Of a stretch of DNA of 64,000 nt, positions 33,491 to 43,370 are shown piece by piece. The DNA comes from UBA1161 sp002311745 (GTDB lineage Bacteria; Planctomycetota; Phycisphaerae; Tepidisphaerales; Tepidisphaeraceae). The DNA is taken from positions 81,240 to 145,239 of the forward strand of contig JBEKAB010000006.1 of NCBI GenBank assembly GCA_050018415.1, written 5' to 3'. The position numbers and the translations under genes are program-made. Numbering within the stretch: the stretch's first letter is position 1; every line of letters begins with the position of its first letter. A model generated the notes under the pieces. It worked only from the letters and a program-made list of their open reading frames with translations. It was not told the DNA's origin and made no database searches.

Positions 33491-36400
33491 TCAGCCGGGC
33501 ACGCGTTGCAATTGTCCGACGGCCGGACGCACGACGCCGGGCGCTTGTTTCTCGCGGCCCCACAGAAGCAGGGGTGCCGCTATCGCCACCGACGAGTACG
33601 TTCCCACCAATATGCCAACCAGAAGCACGAATGTAAAGCCGTGGATACCCGGTCCGCCCAGGAAATACATGAACGAGACGGTCACGATGCTCGTCCCGCA
33701 GGTCAGGATCGTGCGCGACAGGGTCTGGTTGATGGCGTCGTTGATCACCTTGCGGTCCAGGTGGCCGTATTTGCCGCGGTTTTCGCGGATGCGGTCGAAC
33801 ACCACGATGGTGTCGATCATCGAATAGCTCATGATGGTGAGGATGCCGGCGACGACCGTCAGGTTGATGCGGAACGGCTCGACCTGAAGGAAGTTATGAT
33901 GCCAGTAATCGGAGATGTAATGGGCAAAGCCCATCGCCGCCAGGGTGAAAACCGTGTCGTGGATCAGGGCGATCACCGTGGCCGTGCCGTATTTCAGATT
34001 ACCGAACCGCGCCCAGATGTAGACCATGATGGCGGCGATGGAGAAAGTCAGGGCCAAAAAGGCGGCGCGCTGCATCTCGCCGGCCACTTGCGGGTCGAAA
34101 TTGATCTCCTTTTCCAGGGAGGGGGGGCTGCTGATGGCCTGTTTGGTCAACTTCCACAGCGGCGCGGCCAAGTCATCGGACCATTTGCTTTCATCGGCGG
34201 CAAAGGAGACGGATGGGTTCCAGGCGACGATGAGGGCGAAATCGGTCGGCTTGTCCGCGCCGCCGGGGGCCTGCACGCGGTAATCGATGGCGGCGGCGCC
34301 GGCTTCGCCCGCCGAAGCCGACAGCCGCTCGCTGTCCAGGCGCTGGCGAATCTGCTCGGGCGAAAGCGGCGGTGATAGATGGCGCAGGACGATGGCCAGG
34401 CCGCCGACGTGCTCGGCGGCCACCGGCGGGGTAAAGCCGTCCACGGAAAACGCCGGATCAATGATGGGCACGACGGTCTTCTGGCGCGCCGCCGCCAGAT
34501 CCCCCTGGTACTGGTCGAACTGCGAGGCCAACTGAACGTGCAGCCGGCCCTTCATCGCCTCCAGCACCACCGGCTTGACCGCGGCGCGGTCGACGTTGGG
34601 CGTCACCACCTCGTAGTGCAGCTCATCGGTGCCGACGGCCACCACGCTGGGGCTGGGCAGCGCCTCGGGATGCTGATCGCTGGCCCGGTCGATCAATTGG
34701 CGCACGTCTTCCTGCTTCATCGGGTGGTTCAGCTCAAACTGCACGCTGGTGCCCGAGGCGAACTCGATGTCCATCATCTGGCCCTGACGGACCTTGAGCA
34801 CGAACAAGACCATGCCCGTCGTGATCATGAGGATGCTGAAGGTGTAGAAGAACGGCGCCATGCCCATCCAATCCCATTTGGGCTTGAGCAGCCGGTCCCA
34901 CTTGGGGAACGTCAGCGGGATGCTGCTCAGGTTCTTCATGCCGAACTTGTCGATCATGACCCCGAAGATCGTCTTGGTGACGTACAGAGCGGTGAAGAGG
35001 CTGGCGACGATGCCGATGATCAGCGTCAGCCCGAAGCCCTTGACCTCCTCCGAGCCGAACAAATAGAGGCACAAGGAGGTGATGATGCTGGTCATGTTGG
35101 AGTCGATGATGGCGCTGCGCGCCATGATGTAGCTGTTGCGCAAGGCCATGCGGAGGGGCAGGCCCTTGTGCTGTTCCTCGCGCAGGCGCTCGAAGATCAG
35201 GACGTTGGCGTCGACGGCGGTGCCGATAGTCAAGACGATGCCGGCGATGCTGGGCAAGGTGAAGGTGGCGCTAAACGCCGCCATGGTCCCCAGGATCAGG
35301 CCGATGTTCATCACCACGGCCAGGAAAGCGACGAAGCCCGCGACGTAGTAGTAGCTGACCAGGAAGACCGCCACCACCAGCAGCCCGAATCCGCAGGCCA
35401 CCAGGCCCTTGTACAGGTTGTCGGCGCCCAAAGTCGGGCCGACCTGCTGCTCGCTGATCGGCTCGCTGGAAAGCTGAGCGGGCAAGCTGCCGGCGTTGAG
35501 CGTGTTGATCAGGTAGTCGGCATCGGCCACGGGGAAGCCCGCCCCGCCGCCCGCTTCGATGATGCCCGAGCCACCCGTGATGGGTGATTGCAGGCTGGGG
35601 GCGCTGATCACCTTGTCATCCAGGACGATGGCCAGGCGGGATCTGGCGTCCTGGTACTCGCCCCCGCGCCGCCGCGCATACTCGTACCAATAGCTGGTCA
35701 GATCGCCGAACAATCGCTTGCCCGCGGCGTTGAACTGGAACCCGATGGCCCGCCCGCCGTTCGCGTCCGCCGTTGGATACGCGTTCTCCAGGCCCCAATC
35801 GCCGCTGGCCTTGGTCAACGACGCCTGCGGTGTCACCAGCACCGGCATGTAATACTTGCCGTTCCACTCGTGGGTTTGCTGCGGCTGGCCGGGCCTGTCG
35901 AATTCCTCCACCCGGTCCACCTCCATCCAGCGTATGGTGTCGCCCGGCTGCGGCAGCGGACCCCTGCCTCCAGGCGCCATCCGCACGTACATCGCCTGCA
36001 AATCGGCCGGGTTGGCCGTCAGGGTGTCGGCCAGAATGTGATATTCCAACACCCCCGAACCTTGCAGCAGCCGCTTCAAATCCGCCGCCCCCGTCACCGC
36101 CAGCTTCACCGCGTCGTAATCCTTGAACTGACGCTGCATTTCCCCCATCGCCTTCAGCCGCACCGGAAAGTCCCCAAACCTGGCGTTCAGGGCGTCCAGC
36201 TTGGCGCGGCCCAGCTTCTGCTGCGACTCGTCCTCGGAATTGGCCTGCTCCAGGATCGACTCGTACTCCGTGGCCAAGAGGTTGGTCTGTTCAATCTTGG
36301 GCTTGAGCTGCTCGTAAGAGACCGTCAGCGGCTGCAGCTTGGCCGCCAGCACTTCCAGCGGCAGATTCTGCGCATTCTTCTTCAGCACCTGAATCTGATC

Positions 36401-36922
36401 GAAGGTTTCGGACAACTGGGCGAACAGATTGGCCCGCGTCTGGCTGTCCATGGCCAGCTCGGCCAGACGCTGACGACGCGCCGGGCCGCTGGTGTGTTCC
36501 ACGGCGTCGATGACCGCCACCGGACGGATGTTGGTGGCTTCCAGCGCCTGCTGCGCCGCGTCGAACGCCTTCTTGATCTTCGGCGCCTCCGCCGCCTCCG
36601 GCGTCAGCGGCATCTGAATCTCCAACCGGTCGTTGCCCTGCGGCCGCCACACCAGGTTCCGCAACCCGTTGGGGTCCACCCGCCGCTTGAGCGCCTGCAT
36701 CACCTGGTTGGCCAAATCCGCCGAACGCGCACCCGCCTCGGCCTGAATCTGATAAATCAGGCTCACGCCGCCCACCATGTCGATGCCCGGCCTCAACTCC
36801 GTCTTCTGGATGAACGTGAGGTTCGGATCCGTCAATCGCGACGGATGGCGGAAGATCAGCAGCACCGACAGTACGACGGCGATGCCGATCAACGTAAAAC
36901 GTCCGGAAAAGTTGGTTGGCAT
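33491..36922 (-). CDS. secDF: SecD-SecF fusion, protein translocase accessory subunit
   Basis: A 1143-residue fusion of SecD and SecF. The SecD part has the D1 motif LRPGIDMVGGVSLIYQI, a long charged helical insertion in its periplasmic domain (about 100-250), and the D4 region GTAVDANVLIFERLREE. The SecF part starts near residue 690 and has IMSYSMIDTIVVFDRIREN. About twelve membrane segments are expected. SecDF uses the proton gradient to pull proteins through SecYEG. The start ATG lies 3 bases after the yajC stop, so the two are coupled. The helical insertion is larger than in E. coli SecD. Confidence 0.95.
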   Translation of the reverse strand: MPTNFSGRFTLIGIAVVLSVLLIFRHPSRLTDPNLTFIQKTELRPGIDMVGGVSLIYQIQAEAGARSADLANQVMQALKRRVDPNGLRNLVWRPQGNDRLEIQMPLTPEAAEAPKIKKAFDAAQQALEATNIRPVAVIDAVEHTSGPARRQRLAELAMDSQTRANLFAQLSETFDQIQVLKKNAQNLPLEVLAAKLQPLTVSYEQLKPKIEQTNLLATEYESILEQANSEDESQQKLGRAKLDALNARFGDFPVRLKAMGEMQRQFKDYDAVKLAVTGAADLKRLLQGSGVLEYHILADTLTANPADLQAMYVRMAPGGRGPLPQPGDTIRWMEVDRVEEFDRPGQPQQTHEWNGKYYMPVLVTPQASLTKASGDWGLENAYPTADANGGRAIGFQFNAAGKRLFGDLTSYWYEYARRRGGEYQDARSRLAIVLDDKVISAPSLQSPITGGSGIIEAGGGAGFPVADADYLINTLNAGSLPAQLSSEPISEQQVGPTLGADNLYKGLVACGFGLLVVAVFLVSYYYVAGFVAFLAVVMNIGLILGTMAAFSATFTLPSIAGIVLTIGTAVDANVLIFERLREEQHKGLPLRMALRNSYIMARSAIIDSNMTSIITSLCLYLFGSEEVKGFGLTLIIGIVASLFTALYVTKTIFGVMIDKFGMKNLSSIPLTFPKWDRLLKPKWDWMGMAPFFYTFSILMITTGMVLFVLKVRQGQMMDIEFASGTSVQFELNHPMKQEDVRQLIDRASDQHPEALPSPSVVAVGTDELHYEVVTPNVDRAAVKPVVLEAMKGRLHVQLASQFDQYQGDLAAARQKTVVPIIDPAFSVDGFTPPVAAEHVGGLAIVLRHLSPPLSPEQIRQRLDSERLSASAGEAGAAAIDYRVQAPGGADKPTDFALIVAWNPSVSFAADESKWSDDLAAPLWKLTKQAISSPPSLEKEINFDPQVAGEMQRAAFLALTFSIAAIMVYIWARFGNLKYGTATVIALIHDTVFTLAAMGFAHYISDYWHHNFLQVEPFRINLTVVAGILTIMSYSMIDTIVVFDRIRENRGKYGHLDRKVINDAINQTLSRTILTCGTSIVTVSFMYFLGGPGIHGFTFVLLVGILVGTYSSVAIAAPLLLWGREKQAPGVVRPAVGQLQRVPG

Positions 36923-36925
36923 GAT

Positions 36926-37285
36926 TTACTTCGCAGGCGAGTCTTCTTCGGTCACAACCCGCTTGATGGCGTCGCGGGAAAACTTGATCTTGGTGTTGGA
37001 ACTCTCATCGACCTTGAGGATCACCTCGTTCTCGCGCACGTCGATGATGCTGGCGAACATTCCGCCGGCAGTCATTACGCGGTCGCCCCGCTTGAGGTTC
37101 TTGAGCATCTGTTCGCGCTGCCGCGCCTCGGTCCGCTTGTTCCGCGATGAGCTGAGCATCATCCACAAAAGAACGCCGATCAGGAGCGGGAAGATCCACT
37201 TCGAGGGATCGGCCCAAATGGGAGGCGGCTGGCCGCCGGAGGCCGGCTGCGTGGCAGCCTGAGCCAGAATTTGAAGGTAACTCAA
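36926..37285 (-). CDS. yajC: Preprotein translocase subunit YajC
   Basis: A 119-residue YajC with one membrane segment (about residues 29-46, FPLLIGVLLWMMLSS) and the conserved cytoplasmic LKRGDRVMTAGGMFASI. The N-terminal Gln/Pro/Gly-rich stretch is longer than usual. It works with SecDF beside SecYEG. Its position between tgt and secDF is the common bacterial order. Confidence 0.95.
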   Translation of the reverse strand: MSYLQILAQAATQPASGGQPPPIWADPSKWIFPLLIGVLLWMMLSSSRNKRTEARQREQMLKNLKRGDRVMTAGGMFASIIDVRENEVILKVDESSNTKIKFSRDAIKRVVTEEDSPAK

Positions 37286-37303
37286 GCCAATCTCCTTGAG
37301 CAG

Positions 37304-38455
37304 TCAATCCTCGCTCTGTTCGCCACCCGGGCCGGGGCCCAGGCGGCAGCGGGCGTCGCTGCGGCGGAACCGCTCAAAAGACCCATCGGCAATCGCTTGT
37401 CGCATGTCCGCCATCAGCCGTTGATAGAAACGGGTATTATGCACCGAAACCAGGATCGGGCCAAGCATCTCGCCCGCGAAAAAAAAGTGCCGGATGGCGC
37501 CCCGGCCAAATTGCCGGCATGCCGGGCAGTCGCACCCCGCTTCGATGGGAGCCGAATCGCGCTGGTATTGGCTGTTGCGCAGGCGCAGCGGGCCGGCGGC
37601 GGTAAACGCATAGGCGTTGCGCCCGTTGCGCGTCGGCAGGACGCAGTCGAACAGGTCCATGCCTTCGGCCACCGCCGCCACGAGGTCCCGCGGATACCCC
37701 ACGCCCATGAGATACCGCGGCCGGCTCGCCGGCAATACCGCCGACATCTCCCGCACGACGCCCATCCTCGCCTCGAACCCCTCTCCCACCGCCAAGCCCC
37801 CCACCGCATAGCCGCTAAAATCCATCTTCACCAGTTCCGCCGCGCAGCGACGACGCAGCTCCAAATCCACGCCCCCCTGCACGATGCCCAATAGCGCCTG
37901 ATCGCCCCGCCGCCGATGCGCTTGCAGACACTGCCGCGCCCATCGCAGCGTGCGCTCCACCGCCAGCGCGTGCGCTGCCGGTGGCGCATCGGCCGGCGGA
38001 CACTGATCAAACGCCATGGCGATGTCCCCGCCCAGATCGTTCTGCACCGCCATGCTGCGAGCGGCGTCGAGAAAGACGGTGCTGCCATCCACGTGGCTCT
38101 TGAACGTAACGCCCTCGTCGCTGATCTGGTTGATGTCCGCGAGGGAAAAAACCTGGAATCCGCCGCTGTCGGTGAGGATCGGCCCATTCCAACCCATGAA
38201 CCGGTGCAGCCCGCCAAGATCGGCAACCGTTTTTTCCCCGGGCCGCAGCATCAGGTGATAGGTGTTGGCCAGGATGATCTGCGTGCCGGTGGCCGCAAGT
38301 TGGTCCGGCAACAGCCCCTTGACCGAGCCTTGCGTGCCGACGGGCATGAAGGCCGGCGTGTCGAAGGTCCCGTGCCCGGTGCTCACGCGACCCACACGCG
38401 CGGCGCTGCCCGTGTCGTTTCGGAGAATCTCAAAAGCCAGCGGACCGCCGTTCAT
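37304..38455 (-). CDS. tgt: tRNA-guanine transglycosylase
   Basis: A 383-residue TGT, which inserts the queuosine precursor preQ1 at the wobble base of GUN anticodons. LTDSGGFQVFSL carries the first catalytic Asp, DLFDCVLPTRNGRNA the nucleophilic Asp, and CDCPACRQF plus the later HNTRFY the zinc ligands. The ATG at 38455 is the family start. It sits before yajC-secDF in the typical operon. Confidence 0.95.
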   Translation of the reverse strand: MNGGPLAFEILRNDTGSAARVGRVSTGHGTFDTPAFMPVGTQGSVKGLLPDQLAATGTQIILANTYHLMLRPGEKTVADLGGLHRFMGWNGPILTDSGGFQVFSLADINQISDEGVTFKSHVDGSTVFLDAARSMAVQNDLGGDIAMAFDQCPPADAPPAAHALAVERTLRWARQCLQAHRRRGDQALLGIVQGGVDLELRRRCAAELVKMDFSGYAVGGLAVGEGFEARMGVVREMSAVLPASRPRYLMGVGYPRDLVAAVAEGMDLFDCVLPTRNGRNAYAFTAAGPLRLRNSQYQRDSAPIEAGCDCPACRQFGRGAIRHFFFAGEMLGPILVSVHNTRFYQRLMADMRQAIADGSFERFRRSDARCRLGPGPGGEQSED

Positions 38456-38488
38456 TCGATGCGTTTGTATCGCAGGGCCGCGGCGATC

Positions 38489-40177
38489 TCAATTTGGCCT
38501 GGTTGCCGGCCTTGGGGCAAAGCCGCCGCGAATGTAATCATTGACGGCCTGCGCCGTCAGGCGGTTGTCCCAATGTCCGTGACGCTGCGCGCGTGCGGCG
38601 GCCAAAAAGCCCTCCAGCGTCGCGTCCTTCAGGCCAATGGACTGGGCATAGCCGGCGATGTCCCGCGAGGGATCGACAAACGCGGCGGCGCCGCACTGGG
38701 ACGTGTCCCCGGTGGCCCCTCGCCAGCCCTGGAAATCGAGCGGCGTTTTCTCGATCTGGAACGGTTGGGCCGAGCTGGACCCATAGCGATTGCCGGAGAA
38801 ACGGTAGCCGTCCCGCCAGGCGGCCAGCCAGATCAGCGGCTGATCGCCCTGCTGGAAATCGTTGTCCTGGACCAGCAGGCCGGCGGGAGCCGACGTGGTC
38901 GCCAACGCCACGCCCGTCCAGTCGTAGACGATGTTGCGGCGCACCTCGACTCGGGATGCGGGAACCGGCGCTTCGCGCAGCATCGGGCTGCAAGACAGGG
39001 CCGAGAGATTGTTGGCCGGGTCAGGTTTGTGCGCGACGATGTTGCCCTCGACCAGGACCGCCGGGCAGTTCAAGAACTCCAGGCCCTGGCCGCGCGGCTG
39101 CGAAGGCCCGATGCCGTCGCCGCCCAAAACCACGTTGTTCCGCACCACCGATGGAGCGTAGCTCACGAACGCCGCCAGCGGGTTTTTCAAAAACAGATTG
39201 TTTTCCAGCACCCCGCCCGGGCGCAGTTGGCACCCGTGGCTGGAGGCGCGGGCGATGATGTTGTTGCGGACCATGATGTTGCGCTGTTCCCCCGGCTGGC
39301 CGTGCTGCAAATACAGGTTGTGGTTGAAGATCGTCCTGCCCGCATTGGGAACGGCATCGTTCCAGCCGTTGTGATCGAACAGGTTTTCCTCGATCAGCAC
39401 GTGCTCGAACCGGTCCAGATAGATGCCCTGCGAATGCCCATCGAGGCCGTAGCTGTCGCACACCACGCAGCGGCGCAGAACCAGCCCGTGGAACAGCGCG
39501 GCGTCGCCCTGCAGCATCAGGTTGTTGCCGAAATAGCGGAAGCGGCAATCCTCGATCCACAGGAATCTGCCGCCGCTGTTCATGTACAGGCCGTCGCCCT
39601 GGCGGCTGTCGGATCGGCCCGGCGCGAACGACGCCAGCGTCGGGTCGCGCCGGTCGGCGTAAAAATCGAGGTCCTGCAACACGAGGAAATGCGGCTGCAC
39701 CGGCCCGCCCAGGGAAAACCTGACGGCCAACACCGGCCGCGGCTGACGCGGGTCGCCGTAGGCGCCGATGATCATCGGCTCGGCCACGCTGCGCCCGCCG
39801 CTCCCAAACGGCTCGTTCAGATTCTCCGCGGCAAACACGTCCCCACGCTTCAGCAGCAGACGGTCCGGAGACCCGTTGCGCAAAAGCGCCAGCGCCCTTT
39901 TCAGCGACCGCACCGGCTTGGTGGCGCCGTCGTTGAGATCGCTGCCCTCGGAGGCGCTCATGAAAATGATCTGCTGGCCCTCGCCCTTGGGAAAATAGGT
40001 GAAGCCGTATTTGTCGCGTTCGAACAGGGCCATCCACTGGACGGCCGCGTTGGGCTCAAAGCGGATTTCGACGGCCTGTGGGGCGGGCTGCGTCTGCGCC
40101 GCCTCCTGCGTCTGCGCCCAGGCACAAGACGCAAACAGACACACCGCCGCGATGATGCCGTGCAGCTTCAGAAGCAT
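38489..40177 (-). CDS. Secreted right-handed parallel beta-helix protein
   Basis: A 562-residue protein with a signal peptide (MLLKLHGIIAAVCLFASCAWA). It has repeated short strand units typical of pectate-lyase-like beta-helices, for example RFLWIEDCRFRYFGNNLMLQ, HVLIEENLFDHNGWND and NIMVRNNIIARASSHGCQL. Many Asn and His residues form ladders. It may bind or cleave polysaccharide outside the cell; no catalytic set could be identified. The ATG at 40177 begins the signal peptide; the longer upstream frame overlaps the S1 gene. Insertion of such a gene between an S1 protein and tgt is unusual. Confidence 0.82.
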   Translation of the reverse strand: MLLKLHGIIAAVCLFASCAWAQTQEAAQTQPAPQAVEIRFEPNAAVQWMALFERDKYGFTYFPKGEGQQIIFMSASEGSDLNDGATKPVRSLKRALALLRNGSPDRLLLKRGDVFAAENLNEPFGSGGRSVAEPMIIGAYGDPRQPRPVLAVRFSLGGPVQPHFLVLQDLDFYADRRDPTLASFAPGRSDSRQGDGLYMNSGGRFLWIEDCRFRYFGNNLMLQGDAALFHGLVLRRCVVCDSYGLDGHSQGIYLDRFEHVLIEENLFDHNGWNDAVPNAGRTIFNHNLYLQHGQPGEQRNIMVRNNIIARASSHGCQLRPGGVLENNLFLKNPLAAFVSYAPSVVRNNVVLGGDGIGPSQPRGQGLEFLNCPAVLVEGNIVAHKPDPANNLSALSCSPMLREAPVPASRVEVRRNIVYDWTGVALATTSAPAGLLVQDNDFQQGDQPLIWLAAWRDGYRFSGNRYGSSSAQPFQIEKTPLDFQGWRGATGDTSQCGAAAFVDPSRDIAGYAQSIGLKDATLEGFLAAARAQRHGHWDNRLTAQAVNDYIRGGFAPRPATRPN

Positions 40178-40191
40178 TATTCGCCGAGCAT

Positions 40192-41397
40192 TCAATGGTC
40201 CAGCCCGCCGCGCAGGGGCGGACGCTTCTTCTTTTTCGCCGGCTCCGCAGGGGCGGATTCCGCCGGCGTATCGGCCGGCTCGGGCGCGGCCTGCCTGAGG
40301 CTGAACGACATCCGCCGGGCCACAGGATCGACCGACAACACCACCAGGCGGACCGTGTCCCCCTCTTTGACCACTTCGTCCATCGACTTGATCCGCCTGT
40401 AACTGGCTTCGCTGATCGGCAGCAGGCCCTCGATCCCCTCCTCCACTTCGATGAACGCTCCAAAATCCGCCAGCTTGGTCACGCGCCCGGTGACCAGCGA
40501 AGAGACGGCGTATCGCCCCGCCGCATCCAACCATGGATCGACGCCGCGCGCCTGCTTGAGGCTCAAACTCAGCTTCCCGCCGGCCCGGTCGAGCTTGAGA
40601 ATCTTCACGTCCAGCACGTCGCCGACCTTCACCACTTCCGAAGGATTCTTGATCCGGCGAAAACTCATCTCGCTGATGTGCAGCAGCCCGTCCACGCCGC
40701 CCAAATCCACGAACGCGCCGAACTCCGTCACGTTGCGCACCGTGCCACGGCGAATCTGACCTTCAGCCAGTTCCTCCATCAGTTTCTTTTTCTGTTCCTC
40801 CCGCTCTCGCTCCAGGACGTTGCGGCGGGACAGAACGATGTTGCGAGCCTCGCGCTCGAAGGCCGTCACCTCGGCCGTGATCTTCTGGTTCAGGAACTGC
40901 GCCAAATCCGGCACGTGATAGATGTCCACCTGCCCCGCCGGGAGGAACGCGCGCATCCCTTTGACCGCGACTTCCAGCCCGCCCTTGTTCACGCCGCTGA
41001 CGGTGCCCTCGACGATCTGCCCCACTTCCAGCGTCTCCCAGGTGACGTCGCTGGCCACCGCCCCCTTGCGCGACAAAATGAGCAGCCCCTCCGCGGCGTC
41101 GTAGCGCTCGACGTGGAACTCCATCTCCTGCCCGATCTTGGGCTCCTGCTCGAACTGCAGCAGCGGCACAACCCCTTGGCTCTTGCCCCCGAAATCGACG
41201 AACACATCCTCCTTCTCGATGGCGACGATCTTCCCCAGACGCGGCCCGGCATTCCCTTGCTGGGCCGGCTTGTCGAATCCGTACAACTTGTCCTCGGACA
41301 CCTGCCCCAGCATCGCGTCGATCTGCGCATCCAGCTTGGCATCCGCGTCCGGGCGGAATTTCTCCTTGTATGGATCGTCGAAGCGATGCTTGGGCAT
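40192..41397 (-). CDS. S1-domain RNA-binding protein (ribosomal protein S1-like)
   Basis: A 401-residue protein with four S1 domains, at about residues 54-110, 127-195, 215-285 and 300-372. The last two carry the canonical TEFGAFVDLGGVDGLLHISE and DFGAFIEVEEGIEGLLPISE. The end is Lys-rich. It resembles short versions of ribosomal protein S1 and may help load mRNA on the 30S subunit, but it could be a paralogue of a longer S1. It is the first gene of the leftward operon with tgt, yajC and secDF. Confidence 0.85.
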   Translation of the reverse strand: MPKHRFDDPYKEKFRPDADAKLDAQIDAMLGQVSEDKLYGFDKPAQQGNAGPRLGKIVAIEKEDVFVDFGGKSQGVVPLLQFEQEPKIGQEMEFHVERYDAAEGLLILSRKGAVASDVTWETLEVGQIVEGTVSGVNKGGLEVAVKGMRAFLPAGQVDIYHVPDLAQFLNQKITAEVTAFEREARNIVLSRRNVLEREREEQKKKLMEELAEGQIRRGTVRNVTEFGAFVDLGGVDGLLHISEMSFRRIKNPSEVVKVGDVLDVKILKLDRAGGKLSLSLKQARGVDPWLDAAGRYAVSSLVTGRVTKLADFGAFIEVEEGIEGLLPISEASYRRIKSMDEVVKEGDTVRLVVLSVDPVARRMSFSLRQAAPEPADTPAESAPAEPAKKKKRPPLRGGLDH

Positions 41398-41482
41398 GTG
41401 GGGGATTCTATAGGCGATTCTCGCCGCTTGAAATGCCCGCCGCGTCGCGATACGTTCCCTACCGCTTTCGGCGGAGAATCAC

Positions 41483-42688
41483 ATGTTCCCCCTGGCCCAG
41501 CGGATGCAACTCATTTCCGAGTCGATCACCCTGGCGGTGTCGGCCAAGGCCAACGCCATGAAGAAGGCCGGCATCGACGTGGTCGGCTTCGGCGCCGGCG
41601 AGCCGGACTTCGACACGCCGGCTTTCATCAAGGAAGCCGCCAAGGCGGCACTGGACAAGGGACAAACCAAGTACACGCCCACGCCCTGCCTGCCCGAGCT
41701 GAAAGAGGCCATCGCGCGAAAATTCAACGCCGAAAATGGCCTGCCGTACAAGCCCGAGCAGATCACCACCGGCGCCGGCGGAAAGCACTGCCTCTACATG
41801 GCCTTCATGGCCGTATTGAATCCCGGCGATGAAGTGCTGATCCCATCGCCGTACTGGGTCAGCTACCCGGAGCAGGTGAAACTGGCCGGCGGCATCGTTC
41901 GCGTCATCCGCGGCGAAGAAAGCAACGGGTTCAAGATCACGCCGCAGCAGCTCGAGTCGGCGATCACGCCCAAGTCGCGCGTGCTGGTCCTCAACAGCCC
42001 CAACAACCCCGGCGGCCACGCGTACGCGCCGCCGGAGCTTCAGGCCCTGGCGGATGTCGTCGCCAGGCATCCGCAACTGATCGTCTTCTCGGATGAGATT
42101 TACGAGAAGCTGATCTACGACGGCTTGAAATTCGTCAGCTTCGCGACGCTGCATCCGGATCTTCTGGAACGCACGCTGACGTTCAACTGTCACAGCAAGA
42201 GCTTCGCCATGACCGGCTGGCGGATGGGGTACATCGGCGGGCCCAAGGGGGCCATCGACGCGATCAACAAATTGCAGAGCCAGATGACCAGCCACGTGAC
42301 CAGCTTCATTCAGCCCGCCGCCGCGGCCGCCCTGACCGATCCGCGCGGAGCCGCCAGCACCGAGCAGATGCGCAAGCAGTTCGAAAAACGCGGCGAGCAC
42401 ATGTGGGAAAGGCTGTGCGACCTGCTTCAGATCACCTGCGTCCGCCCCCAAGGCGCGTTCTACGCCTTCCCCAACGTCAGCGCGTACTTCGGCAAATCCA
42501 TCGGCGGCGCCAAAATCACCGATGCCATCAGCTTCGCCTCAGCGCTCTTGGAGCACAGCCACGTCGCCGTCGTCCCCGGCAACGACAGCGGCTTCGACAC
42601 CCACGTGCGCCTGAGCTTCGCCACCAGCATGGAGCAGATCGACAAGGGCATCGACCGCATCGGCCAGTTCCTTCAGAAATTGGGATGA
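41483..42688 (+). CDS. PLP-dependent aminotransferase (aspartate aminotransferase type)
   Basis: A 401-residue class I aminotransferase. FGAGEPDFDTP near residue 40, the aspartate-type SPYWVSYPEQ, LNSPNNPGG, and the PLP lysine in SKSFAMTGWRMGYIGG are present, with RLSFATS near the C-terminus carrying the substrate Arg. It most likely transaminates aspartate and 2-oxoglutarate, though relatives also act on other amino acids. It is divergent from the S1 gene with 85 bases between. Confidence 0.9.
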   Translation: MFPLAQRMQLISESITLAVSAKANAMKKAGIDVVGFGAGEPDFDTPAFIKEAAKAALDKGQTKYTPTPCLPELKEAIARKFNAENGLPYKPEQITTGAGGKHCLYMAFMAVLNPGDEVLIPSPYWVSYPEQVKLAGGIVRVIRGEESNGFKITPQQLESAITPKSRVLVLNSPNNPGGHAYAPPELQALADVVARHPQLIVFSDEIYEKLIYDGLKFVSFATLHPDLLERTLTFNCHSKSFAMTGWRMGYIGGPKGAIDAINKLQSQMTSHVTSFIQPAAAAALTDPRGAASTEQMRKQFEKRGEHMWERLCDLLQITCVRPQGAFYAFPNVSAYFGKSIGGAKITDAISFASALLEHSHVAVVPGNDSGFDTHVRLSFATSMEQIDKGIDRIGQFLQKLG

Positions 42689-42696
42689 ATCTCAGA

Positions 42697-43239
42697 TCAA
42701 TTGACCGACGGATCATCCGGAATCCGGGAAAGATCGAACTGCTTGCCGATGATCCGCTGGGTCATCAGCTTCGACCACAAATTCGATTTGCTTTCAAAGA
42801 TGATTTGCGCATCGGCGGGGGCCACCAACCACGATTCGATCTCCATCTCCGCCTCGAGCTGCCCCGGCGCCCACCCGGCATAGCCGACGAAATAGCGCGC
42901 CTGGCCGTTGGGCTGGCGCAGCAGCGATTCGATCTTGTTGCGCTCGGTGGTCAAGAAGACGCCCGGCAGCACATCCGCGTCCTTGGTGGAAGCGTCGGCG
43001 TGCAGGACCATCAGCGGCCCCTCGCACGGCCCGCCCTGATGCAGCACGCCTTCAACCGCGCACGCATCGCCCACGCTTTGTTTGCACGCCTCGCGCACTG
43101 TCATGGGCAGCGGCCGATTCAAGATCAGCCCCATCGCCCCGTGCTCGTTGTGCTGGATCATCAGCAGCACCGCGCGCAGAAAATTCGGGTCCGCCAACCG
43201 CGGCGACGCGAGCAAAAGTTTGCCCTGGGTGGAAGTCAT
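42697..43239 (-). CDS. YqgE/AlgH family protein
   Basis: A 180-residue member of the YqgE/AlgH (UPF0301) family. It starts MTSTQGKLLLASPRL and contains MGLILNRPLPMTV, HQGGPCEGPLMVLH, and YFVGYAGWAPGQLEAE, the usual landmarks. Function is not settled; AlgH was first named as a regulator of alginate genes. The ATG at 43239 was preferred to the TTG two codons upstream. It converges on the aminotransferase gene with an 8-base gap. Confidence 0.9.
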   Translation of the reverse strand: MTSTQGKLLLASPRLADPNFLRAVLLMIQHNEHGAMGLILNRPLPMTVREACKQSVGDACAVEGVLHQGGPCEGPLMVLHADASTKDADVLPGVFLTTERNKIESLLRQPNGQARYFVGYAGWAPGQLEAEMEIESWLVAPADAQIIFESKSNLWSKLMTQRIIGKQFDLSRIPDDPSVN

Positions 43240-43328
43240 ACGCAATCAAGACAATAGCCGCTTGGCGAAGTTTGTGTAAGAGACTGTATGAAAAACGCTG
43301 TATGCTGAATGATGAGTGCTGAATTAAA

Positions 43329-43356
43329 TTTATCATTTATCATTTATCATTTATCA
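43329..43356. repeat. Four tandem copies of a 7-bp unit (TTTATCA)
   Basis: Four exact copies of TTTATCA lie in the short gap between guaA and the YqgE gene. This is a simple-sequence tract in an AT-rich spacer downstream of guaA. Confidence 0.85.
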
Positions 43357-43370
43357 TTCTCCATCGCGGT

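Noticed and set aside
37916..40402. An 828-codon + strand frame opposite tgt and the beta-helix gene
   Set aside because: Antisense shadow of two real genes; composition is biased and no motif is present.
43329..43356. Tandem TTTATCA units as a possible CRISPR-like array
   Set aside because: The units are 7 bases with no spacers; this is a simple tandem repeat.
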